Source: JBBPZA01 sp038199375 (GTDB taxonomy: Bacteria; Actinomycetota; Thermoleophilia; Solirubrobacterales; Solirubrobacteraceae). Taken from it: a stretch of DNA of 59,810 nt. Below the pieces are notes generated by a model. The model saw only the letters and a program-made list of their open reading frames with translations, ran no database searches and had not been told where the DNA came from. The position numbers and the translations under genes were made by a program. The stretch is taken from positions 1 through 59,810 of the forward strand of contig JBBPZA010000129.1 in the NCBI GenBank assembly GCA_038199375.1, given 5' to 3'. Below are positions 21,295-29,289 of the stretch, one piece after another; position 1 is the stretch's first letter; every line of letters starts with the position of its first letter.

Positions 21295-22077
21295 CTAGAG
21301 CGGCCGCTTGACGATCTTGTCGACCCCCAGCAGGTACCGCTTGGTCCCAGTGCCTGTCGCGACGTCGAAGTAGGCGGTATGGCCGACCTTGAGCGTCAGC
21401 TCGCGGCAGACGCGGCGAGAAGGCGTGCAGGTCCCGCCCTCCTGCGGCGTGGCCTCCGAGGACAGCAGGAAGGTCGCAGTTCTGCCATCGGCGGATCCGA
21501 GGAAGATGAGCAGCACCTCCTCGTTGTCGGGAATCCCCTTGCCGGGCCCGACGGCGGTCAGCTCCGAGAGGTCGTCGAGGGGGCCGAAGGAGGCGTCGAG
21601 CGTCCACGTCGGCACGCCGGATGGCTGCTTGGGGTCCTCAGAAGTGGTTGGAGTCGTGGGAATCGTTGGAACCGTGGGAACCGAGTCCAACAACGGGATG
21701 TCGCTGCTCGTGCCGCCCGAGTCCGACGGCGTGTCTGTGAGCTGCGGGAGATCGGAGAAGGGCTCCGGGGACCGCTCGGGACCGCTGCTCGAACTCGAGG
21801 GGGCCCTCGACGCGCTCCCGGGCTCCCGGAAGGGGTTGCGCGGCCCGCCGTCGAGGCGCAACCGAGTCCGCTCGGGCTTGGTCAGCGCCATCGCCTCGAG
21901 GACGTCGGCCGTGCCCGCGGGCGCCCCGGACGACGGGCTGGTCGCCGGAGCGCTCGCCGCCTCTGGGTCGCTCTCGAGCACCATTGGCACCGCGACGAGG
22001 GCGGCCGCGAGGAGGATGGCCACCGGCCACAGCCGCTTCTCGACGAGGTCGTGGACTATGTTGCGAAGGAAGGGCAT
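21295..22077 (-). CDS. Pilus-operon membrane protein in PilP position
   Basis: 260 residues: a short basic N-terminus, one membrane helix (about residues 16-33), a long Ser/Thr/Pro-rich linker containing NPF and a Pro/Thr run, then a compact C-terminal domain with a Cys pair (TCTPSRRVCREL) and the phrase LKVGHTAYFDVA. Order after pilM-pilN-pilO matches PilP of classical type IV pili, but there is no lipobox and similarity is only architectural. It most likely belongs to the PilMNO-linked envelope complex. ATG start, 12 bp after pilO. I do not assign a family name. Confidence 0.7.
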   Translation of the reverse strand: MPFLRNIVHDLVEKRLWPVAILLAAALVAVPMVLESDPEAASAPATSPSSGAPAGTADVLEAMALTKPERTRLRLDGGPRNPFREPGSASRAPSSSSSGPERSPEPFSDLPQLTDTPSDSGGTSSDIPLLDSVPTVPTIPTTPTTSEDPKQPSGVPTWTLDASFGPLDDLSELTAVGPGKGIPDNEEVLLIFLGSADGRTATFLLSSEATPQEGGTCTPSRRVCRELTLKVGHTAYFDVATGTGTKRYLLGVDKIVKRPL

Positions 22078-22089
22078 TGCGCGCGCGCT

Positions 22090-23067
22090 TCAGGACCCCA
22101 GGGACGGGGTCGCGGTCGCGGTGAGCGGCTTGAGCGCGGCGGTGCCGCTGCCCGAGGGCGGCGAGGCCGTCTGGCCGCCCGCCGGCCCCTGCGGGGTCGC
22201 GCCGCCGGCTGTGCCCTGCTCCTCGGGGACGAGGTAGGCGGTCGCCGCGACCGAGGCCTTGATGGTCGGGAAGCCCTCAGGGCCGACGCTGAGCGCGATC
22301 CCGTCCACCGTGAGCAGGCGTCCGTTGACGTCGATGCCCGAGCCCTTGGGCAGGACGTAGCGATCGAGCTTGCGCAGGAAGTCGGTGAGGTTGAAGAAGC
22401 TGCCGGTGAAGGTGAAGGAGAAGGGCAGCGTCGGCAGGCCGGCGCTCCCGACCGTCGCGCCCGGCGGAAGGACGGCGGCGGCCGCCGCGGGGGCCGGCGC
22501 GCCGGAGGTGGAGGCGGGTGTCGCGCCGCCGCTCGCCGGCGGGGTCGAGCCACTTGAGGGCGGGGTCGAGCCGCTCGCCGGCGGAGTCGTCCCACTTGAG
22601 GGCGGGGTCGAGCCGCTCGCCGGCGGAGTCGTCCCACTTGAGGGCGGGGTCGTCCCACTCGTCGGCGGGGTCGAGCCCGACGAGCCCGACGGCGGAGTCG
22701 AGCTGGCCGGCGGCGCGGGCGGCGCCGGCGTCCCCCCTCCCTCAGCGAGCTTCATCGTCTGGAAGTCGACCCCGGTGCGCTTGGCGGCCGTGTCGAGCTG
22801 GTAGACCAGCGAGGGAACGTCGTCGTCGACCGGAACGGCCTTGCCCAGGCGCGCCACGGTCGCATAGTCATCCGCGAAGCGCCCGCGCGCGGCGCGGCTG
22901 GCCGCCGCCAAGGAGCGCGCCTCGTCGAGCTGCTGCTGCTGGCCGACAATTTCCGTGTCGATCTTGGCGAGCTCGGCACGCTTTGGCTTGATCGCGAAGA
23001 AGTAGAAGCCCGCCATCCCACCGACGACGAGCACGGTGATGAGCACGATGCGGTCGCGCTTGGTCAT
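22090..23067 (-). CDS. pilO: PilO-like type IV pilus inner-membrane protein
   Basis: 325 residues. N-terminal helix (about 8-26), a coiled coil (about 30-65), and a C-terminal ferredoxin-like domain with LPFSFTFTGSFFNLTDFLRK, the characteristic PilO core. Between them is a 60-residue Ser-Gly-Thr-Pro-Pro repeat followed by an Ala/Pro run, far longer than in classical PilO. PilO pairs with PilN to form the alignment complex. ATGA overlap with pilN. The C-terminal tail is again Ser/Gly/Pro-rich. Confidence 0.85.
   Translation of the reverse strand: MTKRDRIVLITVLVVGGMAGFYFFAIKPKRAELAKIDTEIVGQQQQLDEARSLAAASRAARGRFADDYATVARLGKAVPVDDDVPSLVYQLDTAAKRTGVDFQTMKLAEGGGTPAPPAPPASSTPPSGSSGSTPPTSGTTPPSSGTTPPASGSTPPSSGTTPPASGSTPPSSGSTPPASGGATPASTSGAPAPAAAAAVLPPGATVGSAGLPTLPFSFTFTGSFFNLTDFLRKLDRYVLPKGSGIDVNGRLLTVDGIALSVGPEGFPTIKASVAATAYLVPEEQGTAGGATPQGPAGGQTASPPSGSGTAALKPLTATATPSLGS
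22528..22704 (-). repeat. Ser-Gly-Thr-Pro-Pro repeat region in pilO
   Basis: About seven units of a 7-8 residue motif alternating SGTTPPAS and GSTPPSSG, encoded by near-identical 21-24 base blocks (for example gccggcggagtcgtcccact). High nucleotide identity between units indicates recent expansion by slippage or recombination, so unit number may vary between strains. Confidence 0.85.
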
Positions 23068-23894
23068 CGCGGCGCGCCTCCACCGGCGGCGGGCGCGGGC
23101 GCGCCCGAAGCGGGCGGCGTCGTGGAGGAGCCGGCGGCCGGGGTCGGTGAGGCTCCTGAACCCGGGGTGCTCGGCGTCGCGCCGCCGGCGTCCGGCTGCC
23201 CGGCCGTCGCGGCTGCCTCGGGCTCGAAGAAGACGACGATCGAGAACTTCGGCATCTTGGCGGTTCTGCGGCAGTCGCCGGCTCCGGCTCCGGCCCCGGG
23301 GCTGCTGCCTGCATCAGATACGTTGGCCTGCGCCGCCGAGGACTCGTTCTTCTCGGTGGAGCCCAGGCTCACGCGGGTGACCCCGTCGATGAGCCGGAGG
23401 CGCGTCATGGTGCGCGCGACCTGCGCCTGGCTGCTCGCGCAGCCCGACAGCTCCACCGCCGGCACAGCGAGCGCCCCGCGCAGGCTGCTGGAATCCGATC
23501 CGCCCTCGGAGCCGACGCTGACGCCCGGGGCGACGGTCCCCACCATCGAGGTCAGTGACACATCACGCGGCAGGACGAGGCCGACCTTGCGCAGGACCGG
23601 CCCCCAGTCGAAGCGGCTCTCGGCCAGCGAGCGGACGGTCGCGACGCGCTTCTCGCGCATCGCGGCGAAGTTGCGAAACGGCGCCAGCGCAGTGGCCTCC
23701 TGCTGGGCTGCCGCGGTCTCGACGCGCAGCTGCTCGACCTGCGCGCTGCGGTCGGAGACCTGGTTGTTGAGCAGGACCCAGACGGCCGCGACGAGGACGA
23801 GGGCCGTCATCGCGCCGAGCAGCCCGTAGACCGCCCCGCCGGAGCGGTCGCCGCCGCGGCGCGCCTCGACGGGGATGAGGTTGACGGCCTTCAT
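23064..23894 (-). CDS. pilN: PilN-like type IV pilus assembly protein
   Basis: 276 residues. It starts MKAVNLIPVEARRG, where the NLIP motif is the PilN segment bound by PilM. A membrane helix follows (about 22-43), then a coiled coil and a periplasmic-type domain (VPAVELSGCASSQAQVARTM through FSIVVFFEPE), ending in a Pro/Ala/Gly tail of about 50 residues. Both ends are translationally coupled by ATGA overlaps with pilM and pilO. It should link cytoplasmic PilM to the envelope part of the machine. Confidence 0.9.
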   Translation of the reverse strand: MKAVNLIPVEARRGGDRSGGAVYGLLGAMTALVLVAAVWVLLNNQVSDRSAQVEQLRVETAAAQQEATALAPFRNFAAMREKRVATVRSLAESRFDWGPVLRKVGLVLPRDVSLTSMVGTVAPGVSVGSEGGSDSSSLRGALAVPAVELSGCASSQAQVARTMTRLRLIDGVTRVSLGSTEKNESSAAQANVSDAGSSPGAGAGAGDCRRTAKMPKFSIVVFFEPEAAATAGQPDAGGATPSTPGSGASPTPAAGSSTTPPASGAPAPAAGGGAPR

Positions 23895-24934
23895 CGGGTC
23901 TGCTCCTCGACGGCGAGGCCGGCCGCGACCGCCACACGCTCGGGCTCGACGCCGTCGAGCGCGCCGGGGCGCGCCTCCTCGACGACGCCCGCCACGACCT
24001 CGAGGCCGACGTTTGCCCCCAGCTCGGCGGCGAAGCCCTCCACCGCGACCGCGGGCCCGGTCAGCACGGCGCGCTGCACGTCGAGCGCCTCGTTCTGCGC
24101 GCGGTAGTAGTCCAGTGAGTTGCGGGCCTCGTCGGCGACCCGGCGCGCCCCGTCGGCGAGCACGCTGCGCGCCTCGCGGACGATCGTCTCGTCGCCGTCG
24201 ACGTCGTCGGTCGGCCGCTCCAGGCCCACGTAGGTGAGCCACTGGCGCGCGTGCTCGAGCGTGAGCCCGCAGCGCTCGGAGAGATCTCCCGCCATCCCCT
24301 CGAACCCGCCGGCGACCACCCGGGTGAACAGACAGGTCGTCCCCTGGGCCACAGCGATGTTGGTGAGCCCGCCGACGTTCATGTAGAGGGTCGCCGAGTC
24401 GTCGGTGGCCAGCGCGCGGATCATGGCGAAGGCGGAGAGGTCGATGCCGACCGGGCGCAGGCCGGCGCGCTTGGCCGCGACGACCATCCGGTCGATCATG
24501 TCGCGCCGGGCGGCGACGAGCACCACGCGGGTGCGCGGCCCCTCGGGACTCGCGACCGGCCCCATGACCTGGAAGTCGAGCACCGCCTGGTCGATGGGCA
24601 TGGGAAGCAGCTCGCCGGCCTGGAAGCGCACGGCCGCCTCGAGCTCGGAGCCCTCCAGCGGCGGAAGGTCGATGGTGCGCACGACGATGCGCTGGTTGGC
24701 CACCCCGAGGCGGACCTGGCGGGGAAGCTTGGCCTCGCGGAAGAAGGTCTTCAGCGCGTCGCCGAGGGCCTCGACGTCGACGACCTCGCCGTCGCGGACG
24801 ATGCCGGGGCCGAGCGCCGCGGTGGCGGCGCGCTCGACGGCCATCGAGCCGGGACGGACCTCGGCCGCAGCCAGGTGGCTGGGCTCGATCTCGAGTCCGA
24901 CGACTGCTCGCCGTGATGTCGCTCGTCTTGCCAT
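23891..24934 (-). CDS. pilM: PilM-like actin-fold ATPase of type IV pilus
   Basis: 347 residues of actin/FtsA-like protein. It starts RRAVVGLEIEPSHLAAAEV (phosphate-1-like strand), with IDLPPLEGSELEAAVRFQA, VGIDLSAFAMIRAL, LYMNVGGLTNIAV (phosphate-2) and LTGPAVAVEGFAAELG (adenosine motif). PilM is cytoplasmic, binds the PilN N-terminus and communicates with the pilus motors. First gene of the pilM-N-O-P block; 139 bases separate it from the prepilin peptidase. No GGAG-type ribosome site is visible. Confidence 0.92.
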   Translation of the reverse strand: MARRATSRRAVVGLEIEPSHLAAAEVRPGSMAVERAATAALGPGIVRDGEVVDVEALGDALKTFFREAKLPRQVRLGVANQRIVVRTIDLPPLEGSELEAAVRFQAGELLPMPIDQAVLDFQVMGPVASPEGPRTRVVLVAARRDMIDRMVVAAKRAGLRPVGIDLSAFAMIRALATDDSATLYMNVGGLTNIAVAQGTTCLFTRVVAGGFEGMAGDLSERCGLTLEHARQWLTYVGLERPTDDVDGDETIVREARSVLADGARRVADEARNSLDYYRAQNEALDVQRAVLTGPAVAVEGFAAELGANVGLEVVAGVVEEARPGALDGVEPERVAVAAGLAVEEQTR

Positions 24935-25073
24935 TGATTGGAGGGCCGGCGGCTCGACGCTGTGCGGGCCTTGCGGGGCTGTTGCGCCGACGGTCTAGTC
25001 ATCGGTCGAATGGTGCGCGCCCTTGAGCCCCCGAGAGGGCCGATGCCTTTCCGTCCAGGGGTCGACGAACGCT

Positions 25074-25877
25074 CTAGACGAAGGTGTCGAGGTACCAGTC
25101 GACGACCTCGTCGCCGGCCAGCAGGCCGGCCACGCCGCCCAGCGCCAGGAAGGGGCCGAAGGGCACCGCGGTCTTGCGGCCCTCGCGCGCCCCTCGGCGC
25201 ACGATGATCGCGATTCCGACGATGCTCCCGGTCAGCAGGGCCACCAGCAGCGCCGGCCCGACGGCCCGCCCGAGGTAGAGGCCGAGCAGGGCGGCCAGCT
25301 TGACGTCGCCCATACCCATTCCCCGCGGATAGGCGAGCGCGGCGAGCAGGAAGAAGCCCCCGGCGACGGCGCCGGCCACGAGGTGCTCGACCGCGTGGTC
25401 GGGACGCAGGCCGACGACGAGCACGAGCCCGAGGGCCGCCCCCGGGCCGACGATCCGGTTGGGGAGGAGCCGGTGGTCGAGGTCGATGAAGGCAAGGGGA
25501 ATGAGCACGGTGACCAGCGCGAGCCCGAGCCACACGTCGCGGTCGGCTCCCTCGGCGACGACAACAGCGACGTAGAGGGCGGCGGTGAGCGCCTCTACCA
25601 GCGGGTAGCGCCGCGAGATCGGCGCGCCGCACGCGTGGCACCGGCCCCGAAGGGCCAGCCACGAGAGCACCGGCACGTTGTCGCGCGCGCGTAGGGGCGT
25701 GCCGCACGACGGGCAGCGCGAGCGCGGGGTGGCCAGCGACTCGCCGCGCGGGAGGCGGTGGATGACGACGTTGAGGAAGGAGCCGACGAGCAGGCCGGCG
25801 AGCCCCGCGGCGAGGGCAGCGAGCAGCACGCGACGTGACGCTACTTCACGATCCGGGCGGGACATCAGCCGGGTCAC
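25074..25877 (-). CDS. pilD: Prepilin peptidase / N-methyltransferase (PilD type)
   Basis: 267 residues with about seven membrane segments. The N-terminal cytoplasmic domain has two zinc-type Cys pairs (CPSC and CHAC), as in bifunctional A24A enzymes. Catalytic aspartates are in FIDLDHRLLPN and GMGMGDVKL. It cleaves the short leader before the Phe of GFTLIE/GFSLVE pilins and methylates the new N-terminus. The four pilin-like proteins encoded a few kilobases to the right are its expected substrates. GTG start, with an ATG four codons in as an alternative. Confidence 0.95.
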   Translation of the reverse strand: MTRLMSRPDREVASRRVLLAALAAGLAGLLVGSFLNVVIHRLPRGESLATPRSRCPSCGTPLRARDNVPVLSWLALRGRCHACGAPISRRYPLVEALTAALYVAVVVAEGADRDVWLGLALVTVLIPLAFIDLDHRLLPNRIVGPGAALGLVLVVGLRPDHAVEHLVAGAVAGGFFLLAALAYPRGMGMGDVKLAALLGLYLGRAVGPALLVALLTGSIVGIAIIVRRGAREGRKTAVPFGPFLALGGVAGLLAGDEVVDWYLDTFV

Positions 25878-25955
25878 GATCCGAGACGACTCGCATAGGC
25901 ACGATTCCTGCCATCATCTGGTGAAGGCGGCGATGCACAGGAACAGGAGACGACG

Positions 25956-26153
25956 ATGCGGACGACACTTGCCTTGGACGACGACCTGATCGCGGAGGCA
26001 CAGCGCCTTACGGGGACGACCGAGAAGAGCGCTCTGGTGCGTCAGGCCCTGCGTGCCCTGATCGAGCGAGAGAGTGCCCACCGTCTGGCCAGGCTGGGAG
26101 GTAGCGAGCCCGCGCTCACGGACGCCCCCAGGCGTCGCCTCGAACCTCGGTGA
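25956..26153 (+). CDS. vapB: VapB-type antitoxin
   Basis: 65 residues. It starts MRTTLALDDDLIAEAQRLTG and continues EKSALVRQALRALIERESA, the ribbon-helix-helix-style N-terminus of type II VapB antitoxins, then a flexible C-terminus expected to block the toxin. A clear AGGAG lies 7 bases before the ATG. Its stop overlaps the vapC start (GTGA), the usual TA arrangement, and the complex probably represses its own promoter. The pair sits between pilus genes and is divergent from pilD. Confidence 0.9.
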   Translation: MRTTLALDDDLIAEAQRLTGTTEKSALVRQALRALIERESAHRLARLGGSEPALTDAPRRRLEPR

Positions 26154-26539
26154 TCCTCGTCGACACGTCGGTCTGGATCGATCACCTCAGGGCAGGAAGC
26201 GCGGCGCTTGCGCGCTTGCTCGATCAGGGCGACGTCTTGGGGCATCCCTGGGTGGTTGCAGAGCTCGCGCTCGGCCACCTTGGCCAGCGTGAAAAGGTCA
26301 TCAGGCTGCTTGCCAGCCTTCCGCAGGCCACAGTCGCGACGCCAGCCGAGGTCCTGGTTCTGATCGAGCGCCACGAGCTGTACGGAGTCGGCATCGGCTA
26401 CGTCGATGCGCAGCTTCTCGCTGCGACCAAGCTCACCCCAGGCGCGACCCTGTGGACTACCGATCGGCGCCTTGTCGCCGTCTCCTCGCGTCTTGGGCAA
26501 ACCTTCGATCCCGAGACCTCCGACGAGAACGGTCGGTAG
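26150..26539 (+). CDS. vapC: VapC toxin, PIN-domain ribonuclease
   Basis: 129 residues of PIN domain. Acidic active-site residues are visible in LVDTSVWIDHLR (Asp5), VVAELALG (Glu), YVDAQLLAA (Asp) and WTTDRRL (Asp). PIN toxins cut specific tRNAs or rRNA in the absence of VapB. GTG start overlapping the vapB stop. All four acidic positions are present, so the toxin looks functional. Confidence 0.92.
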   Translation: MILVDTSVWIDHLRAGSAALARLLDQGDVLGHPWVVAELALGHLGQREKVIRLLASLPQATVATPAEVLVLIERHELYGVGIGYVDAQLLAATKLTPGATLWTTDRRLVAVSSRLGQTFDPETSDENGR

Positions 26540-26728
26540 GTCGGCGCAGTGTCGGCCACCCCGTTGACCGCCGGCTGATTGACGGGATGGCTCAGCGGGC
26601 CGGCGACTGGTCCCCTTGCGCAACACGACTCCTGGACTCACGTCCTACGTACGGCCACGATGCTCAGGCAAAGTGCCGGTGGCGCCGACGGTCATGTCAT
26701 GAGAACCGGAAGTGGGCTCCCGCGTGCC

Positions 26729-28435
26729 ATGTCACCGATCCCGTTTCCGACCCCCGACAGCATCTCGCGTGCGGGTCGTCGCGGCGACGAGAACCTTGCG
26801 TCGCCGAGGGCCCGTGACATCCTCCGGCGAGCACCGGCACGCCAAGCTGCGGCTGCCGGCTCGCGCTCCGAAGCCGGCTTCACCCTCGTCGAGGTGTTGG
26901 TCGCCGCTTTTCTCGTCGTCGTCGGGATCCTCGGCACGATGGAGACGATCAGCGTCGCCAACCGCGGGACGTCCAACGCGAACGCGCGGACCGGCGCGAC
27001 GAACGTAGCCCGGCGTGTCGTCGAGGCGGCGCGCGCCGTGCCCGGCGGCCAGCTGACCCAGAGCACGCTCCTGGCGACCCTGAAGAGCGCCGCTCCCGAC
27101 CTCCCCGAAGTGGTACCAGACCCATCGAGCTGGACCGTTCAACGCCAGGGGCAGACCTACACGATCACCCCGACCGTGTGCACCGTCGACGACCCGGGCG
27201 ACGGGCTCGGGACGACGAGCGGGTCGGCCTACACGTTCTGCTCCAGCCAGTCGCCGACCTCGCCGCCAGATAGGGTCCCGGCGGACTATCAGCAGGTGAG
27301 CGTGCAGGTGGCGTGGACCTCGGCCGCCGGGAACGGAAAGGTCAAGCAGGTGGTCGACGTGCCGCTGAACGGCTCGGGGGCCTTGCCGTTCGTCAAGACC
27401 CTGACCATGACGAGCCCGTTCTCGTGCGCGACCGGCTGCCCGCCGATCACCAGTCAGGCCACGACCTCTGCCGCGTTCTCGCTCACGGCCGGCAACAGCC
27501 CGGCCTCGATGACCTGGCTCGTGGGAGGCAGCCCGATGGGCACGTGCCCACCGACGTCGTCGACATGCTCGGGATCCGGCGCCGCCTGGTCGTTCACGTG
27601 GAGCCTGGGAGCTCTAGTGAAGGACCTCAGCTCGGGGAGCCCCAACTACGGACTGTGCATAGCGGGTGGTTACACCTACGACGGCATTTACCAGGTGGGA
27701 GCAAGGGTTCAGGACGCGAACGGCCTGGCGGGCGCAGACGCCTCGATGCCGGTCGCCGTCAACCGCTGCGCGCCGATCCCGCCCCCCGGGTTCAACGCCA
27801 CGGGGCGAGACAGCAAGACCTACGCCAACACCCCCACCTCCATCGATACCGAGTGGCAGGACAACCCAGAGGGCGACATCGTCGGCTACCGCGTCTACAA
27901 GGGCACGAGCACGACCTCGCGAACCCCGGTCTGCCCGGCGAACGTCTCGAGCGGACAGGTCATCGCCGTCGATGCGCCCGACCAGTGCACGGATCCCTCT
28001 CCACCGGCCTATTCGACCTCTGCGTACTACTACGCCGTCTACGCGGTCGATCGCGATCCCAGCGGCAACCTTCGCGAGGGCGCGCTCTCCTACGCCAACG
28101 TCAACACCGGCAACAGGCCGCCGAACCCTCCCGGCAGCTTCGCCCTGACGAACCAGGGGACGAACGTGGTGCTGTCCTGGACGCTGCCCTCGCCGCTCGA
28201 CCCCGATTCCGGGGACGCCATCGACAGCTTCCGGGTCTACCGCAAGGACGGAACGGTCGGCGGCGCCCCCACCTATCTCGATCGCTACGACCGTGACCGC
28301 CTCCAGGCGCTCTGCAGCGGAACCAGCTGCAGCTACACGGACACCGCCACGGGGGGCACGACGCACACCTACTGGGTGACCGCGGTGGACACCAACCTGC
28401 GCGAATCGTCCTTCACGGCGGCGAAGACCGGATGA
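26729..28435 (+). CDS. PilV-like minor pilin with two fibronectin type III-like domains
   Basis: 568 residues from the chosen ATG. A long leader of about 50 residues ends in SRSEAG, followed by the class III prepilin sequence FTLVEVLVAAFLVVVGILG that PilD would cleave and that packs in the pilus core. A Ser/Thr-rich body with several Cys follows, then two FN3-like domains (about residues 345-460 and 461-568) with EWQDNPEGDIVGYRVYKG and VVLSWTLPSPLD...FRVYRKDG. The start is uncertain (another ATG lies 30 bases upstream); neither has a good ribosome site. First gene of a three-gene minor-pilin operon. Confidence 0.82.
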   Translation: MSPIPFPTPDSISRAGRRGDENLASPRARDILRRAPARQAAAAGSRSEAGFTLVEVLVAAFLVVVGILGTMETISVANRGTSNANARTGATNVARRVVEAARAVPGGQLTQSTLLATLKSAAPDLPEVVPDPSSWTVQRQGQTYTITPTVCTVDDPGDGLGTTSGSAYTFCSSQSPTSPPDRVPADYQQVSVQVAWTSAAGNGKVKQVVDVPLNGSGALPFVKTLTMTSPFSCATGCPPITSQATTSAAFSLTAGNSPASMTWLVGGSPMGTCPPTSSTCSGSGAAWSFTWSLGALVKDLSSGSPNYGLCIAGGYTYDGIYQVGARVQDANGLAGADASMPVAVNRCAPIPPPGFNATGRDSKTYANTPTSIDTEWQDNPEGDIVGYRVYKGTSTTSRTPVCPANVSSGQVIAVDAPDQCTDPSPPAYSTSAYYYAVYAVDRDPSGNLREGALSYANVNTGNRPPNPPGSFALTNQGTNVVLSWTLPSPLDPDSGDAIDSFRVYRKDGTVGGAPTYLDRYDRDRLQALCSGTSCSYTDTATGGTTHTYWVTAVDTNLRESSFTAAKTG

Positions 28436-29289
28436 GACGGGCAGTGGACCCCGCGGGCTTCTCGCTCGTCGAGCTGCTGGTCGCGATGACGCTCATGCTC
28501 GTCGTCCTGGGCGCGGCGTTCAAGGCCCTGGAGGTCTTCGCGCGCACGACGAGCACCCACCAGCGCTACGCCGACAGCGTGAACGCCGCGCGCACGGCCG
28601 TGGACCGCCTCACGCGTGAGATGCGCAACGCGACCGCCTACCAGACCTCGAGCAACCCGAGCTCGACGGCGGTCCTCGTCGCCCAGCCGTCCGATCTCGC
28701 CTTCAAGGCTGTGGATCCCTCCGGAGGACCGACCTCCGGCAACACCTACGGGGTTCAGACGGTGCGCTACTGCCTGCCCGCCTCGGGCAGCGCTCTCTAC
28801 CGCCAGACGAAGGCCGGGGCGGTCACGCCGGGCAGCGCGTGTCCCGACGCGACCTGGAGCGGCGGGATCGTCGCTCAGAGCATCGTGAACGGCTCGCGCA
28901 TGCCCTTCACCTACGGCGGTGAGACGGGTGGACCGATCACCTCCCTGTCGGTCGCGCTCTACGTCGACGACGATCCGGCCGAGCTGCCCAAGGAGATCCT
29001 GCTTCGAAGCGGCGTGTTCCTGCGCAACCAGAACCGGCCGCCGAAGGCGGTGTTCACCGCCCTTGCCTCCTCGGGCGGGCACGTCACCCTCAACGGCTCG
29101 GCTTCGAGCGACCCCGACGGCAACCCCTTGACCTACACGTGGCAGGACGGCTCGACGACGATGCCCCAGACCGGACCGGTCGTCGACTACGTCGCGCCCG
29201 CCAGCGGCGCCCGAACGTTCACCCTGACCGTCACGGACGGCGGGGGGCTGACCGACACGTCGACCACGGCGGTCACGGTCCAGTCATGA
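28432..29289 (+). CDS. PilW/PulJ-like minor pilin with PKD-like domain
   Basis: 285 residues. Nine-residue leader MRRAVDPAG, then FSLVELLVAMTLMLVVLGAA, a canonical prepilin N-terminus. The helix continues into TAVDRLTREMRNATAYQ, typical of PilW/PulJ. After the pilin body, residues about 201-285 form a PKD/Ig-like domain (NGSASSDPDGNPLTYTW, FTLTVTDGGG). Start and stop overlap both neighbours by 4 bp (ATGA), so the three pilin genes are translationally coupled. PKD domains often mediate carbohydrate or protein contacts, which suggests an adhesive pilus tip. Confidence 0.85.
   Translation: MRRAVDPAGFSLVELLVAMTLMLVVLGAAFKALEVFARTTSTHQRYADSVNAARTAVDRLTREMRNATAYQTSSNPSSTAVLVAQPSDLAFKAVDPSGGPTSGNTYGVQTVRYCLPASGSALYRQTKAGAVTPGSACPDATWSGGIVAQSIVNGSRMPFTYGGETGGPITSLSVALYVDDDPAELPKEILLRSGVFLRNQNRPPKAVFTALASSGGHVTLNGSASSDPDGNPLTYTWQDGSTTMPQTGPVVDYVAPASGARTFTLTVTDGGGLTDTSTTAVTVQS

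Noticed and set aside
24935..25073. Riboswitch in the pilM leader
   Set aside because: Looked for GEMM core blocks and other well-known aptamer cores on the minus strand and found none; only weak stems.
26540..26728. c-di-GMP riboswitch ahead of the minor-pilin operon
   Set aside because: A ggcaaag segment is present, but the GGGACGCAAAGCC block and GNRA stem are missing.
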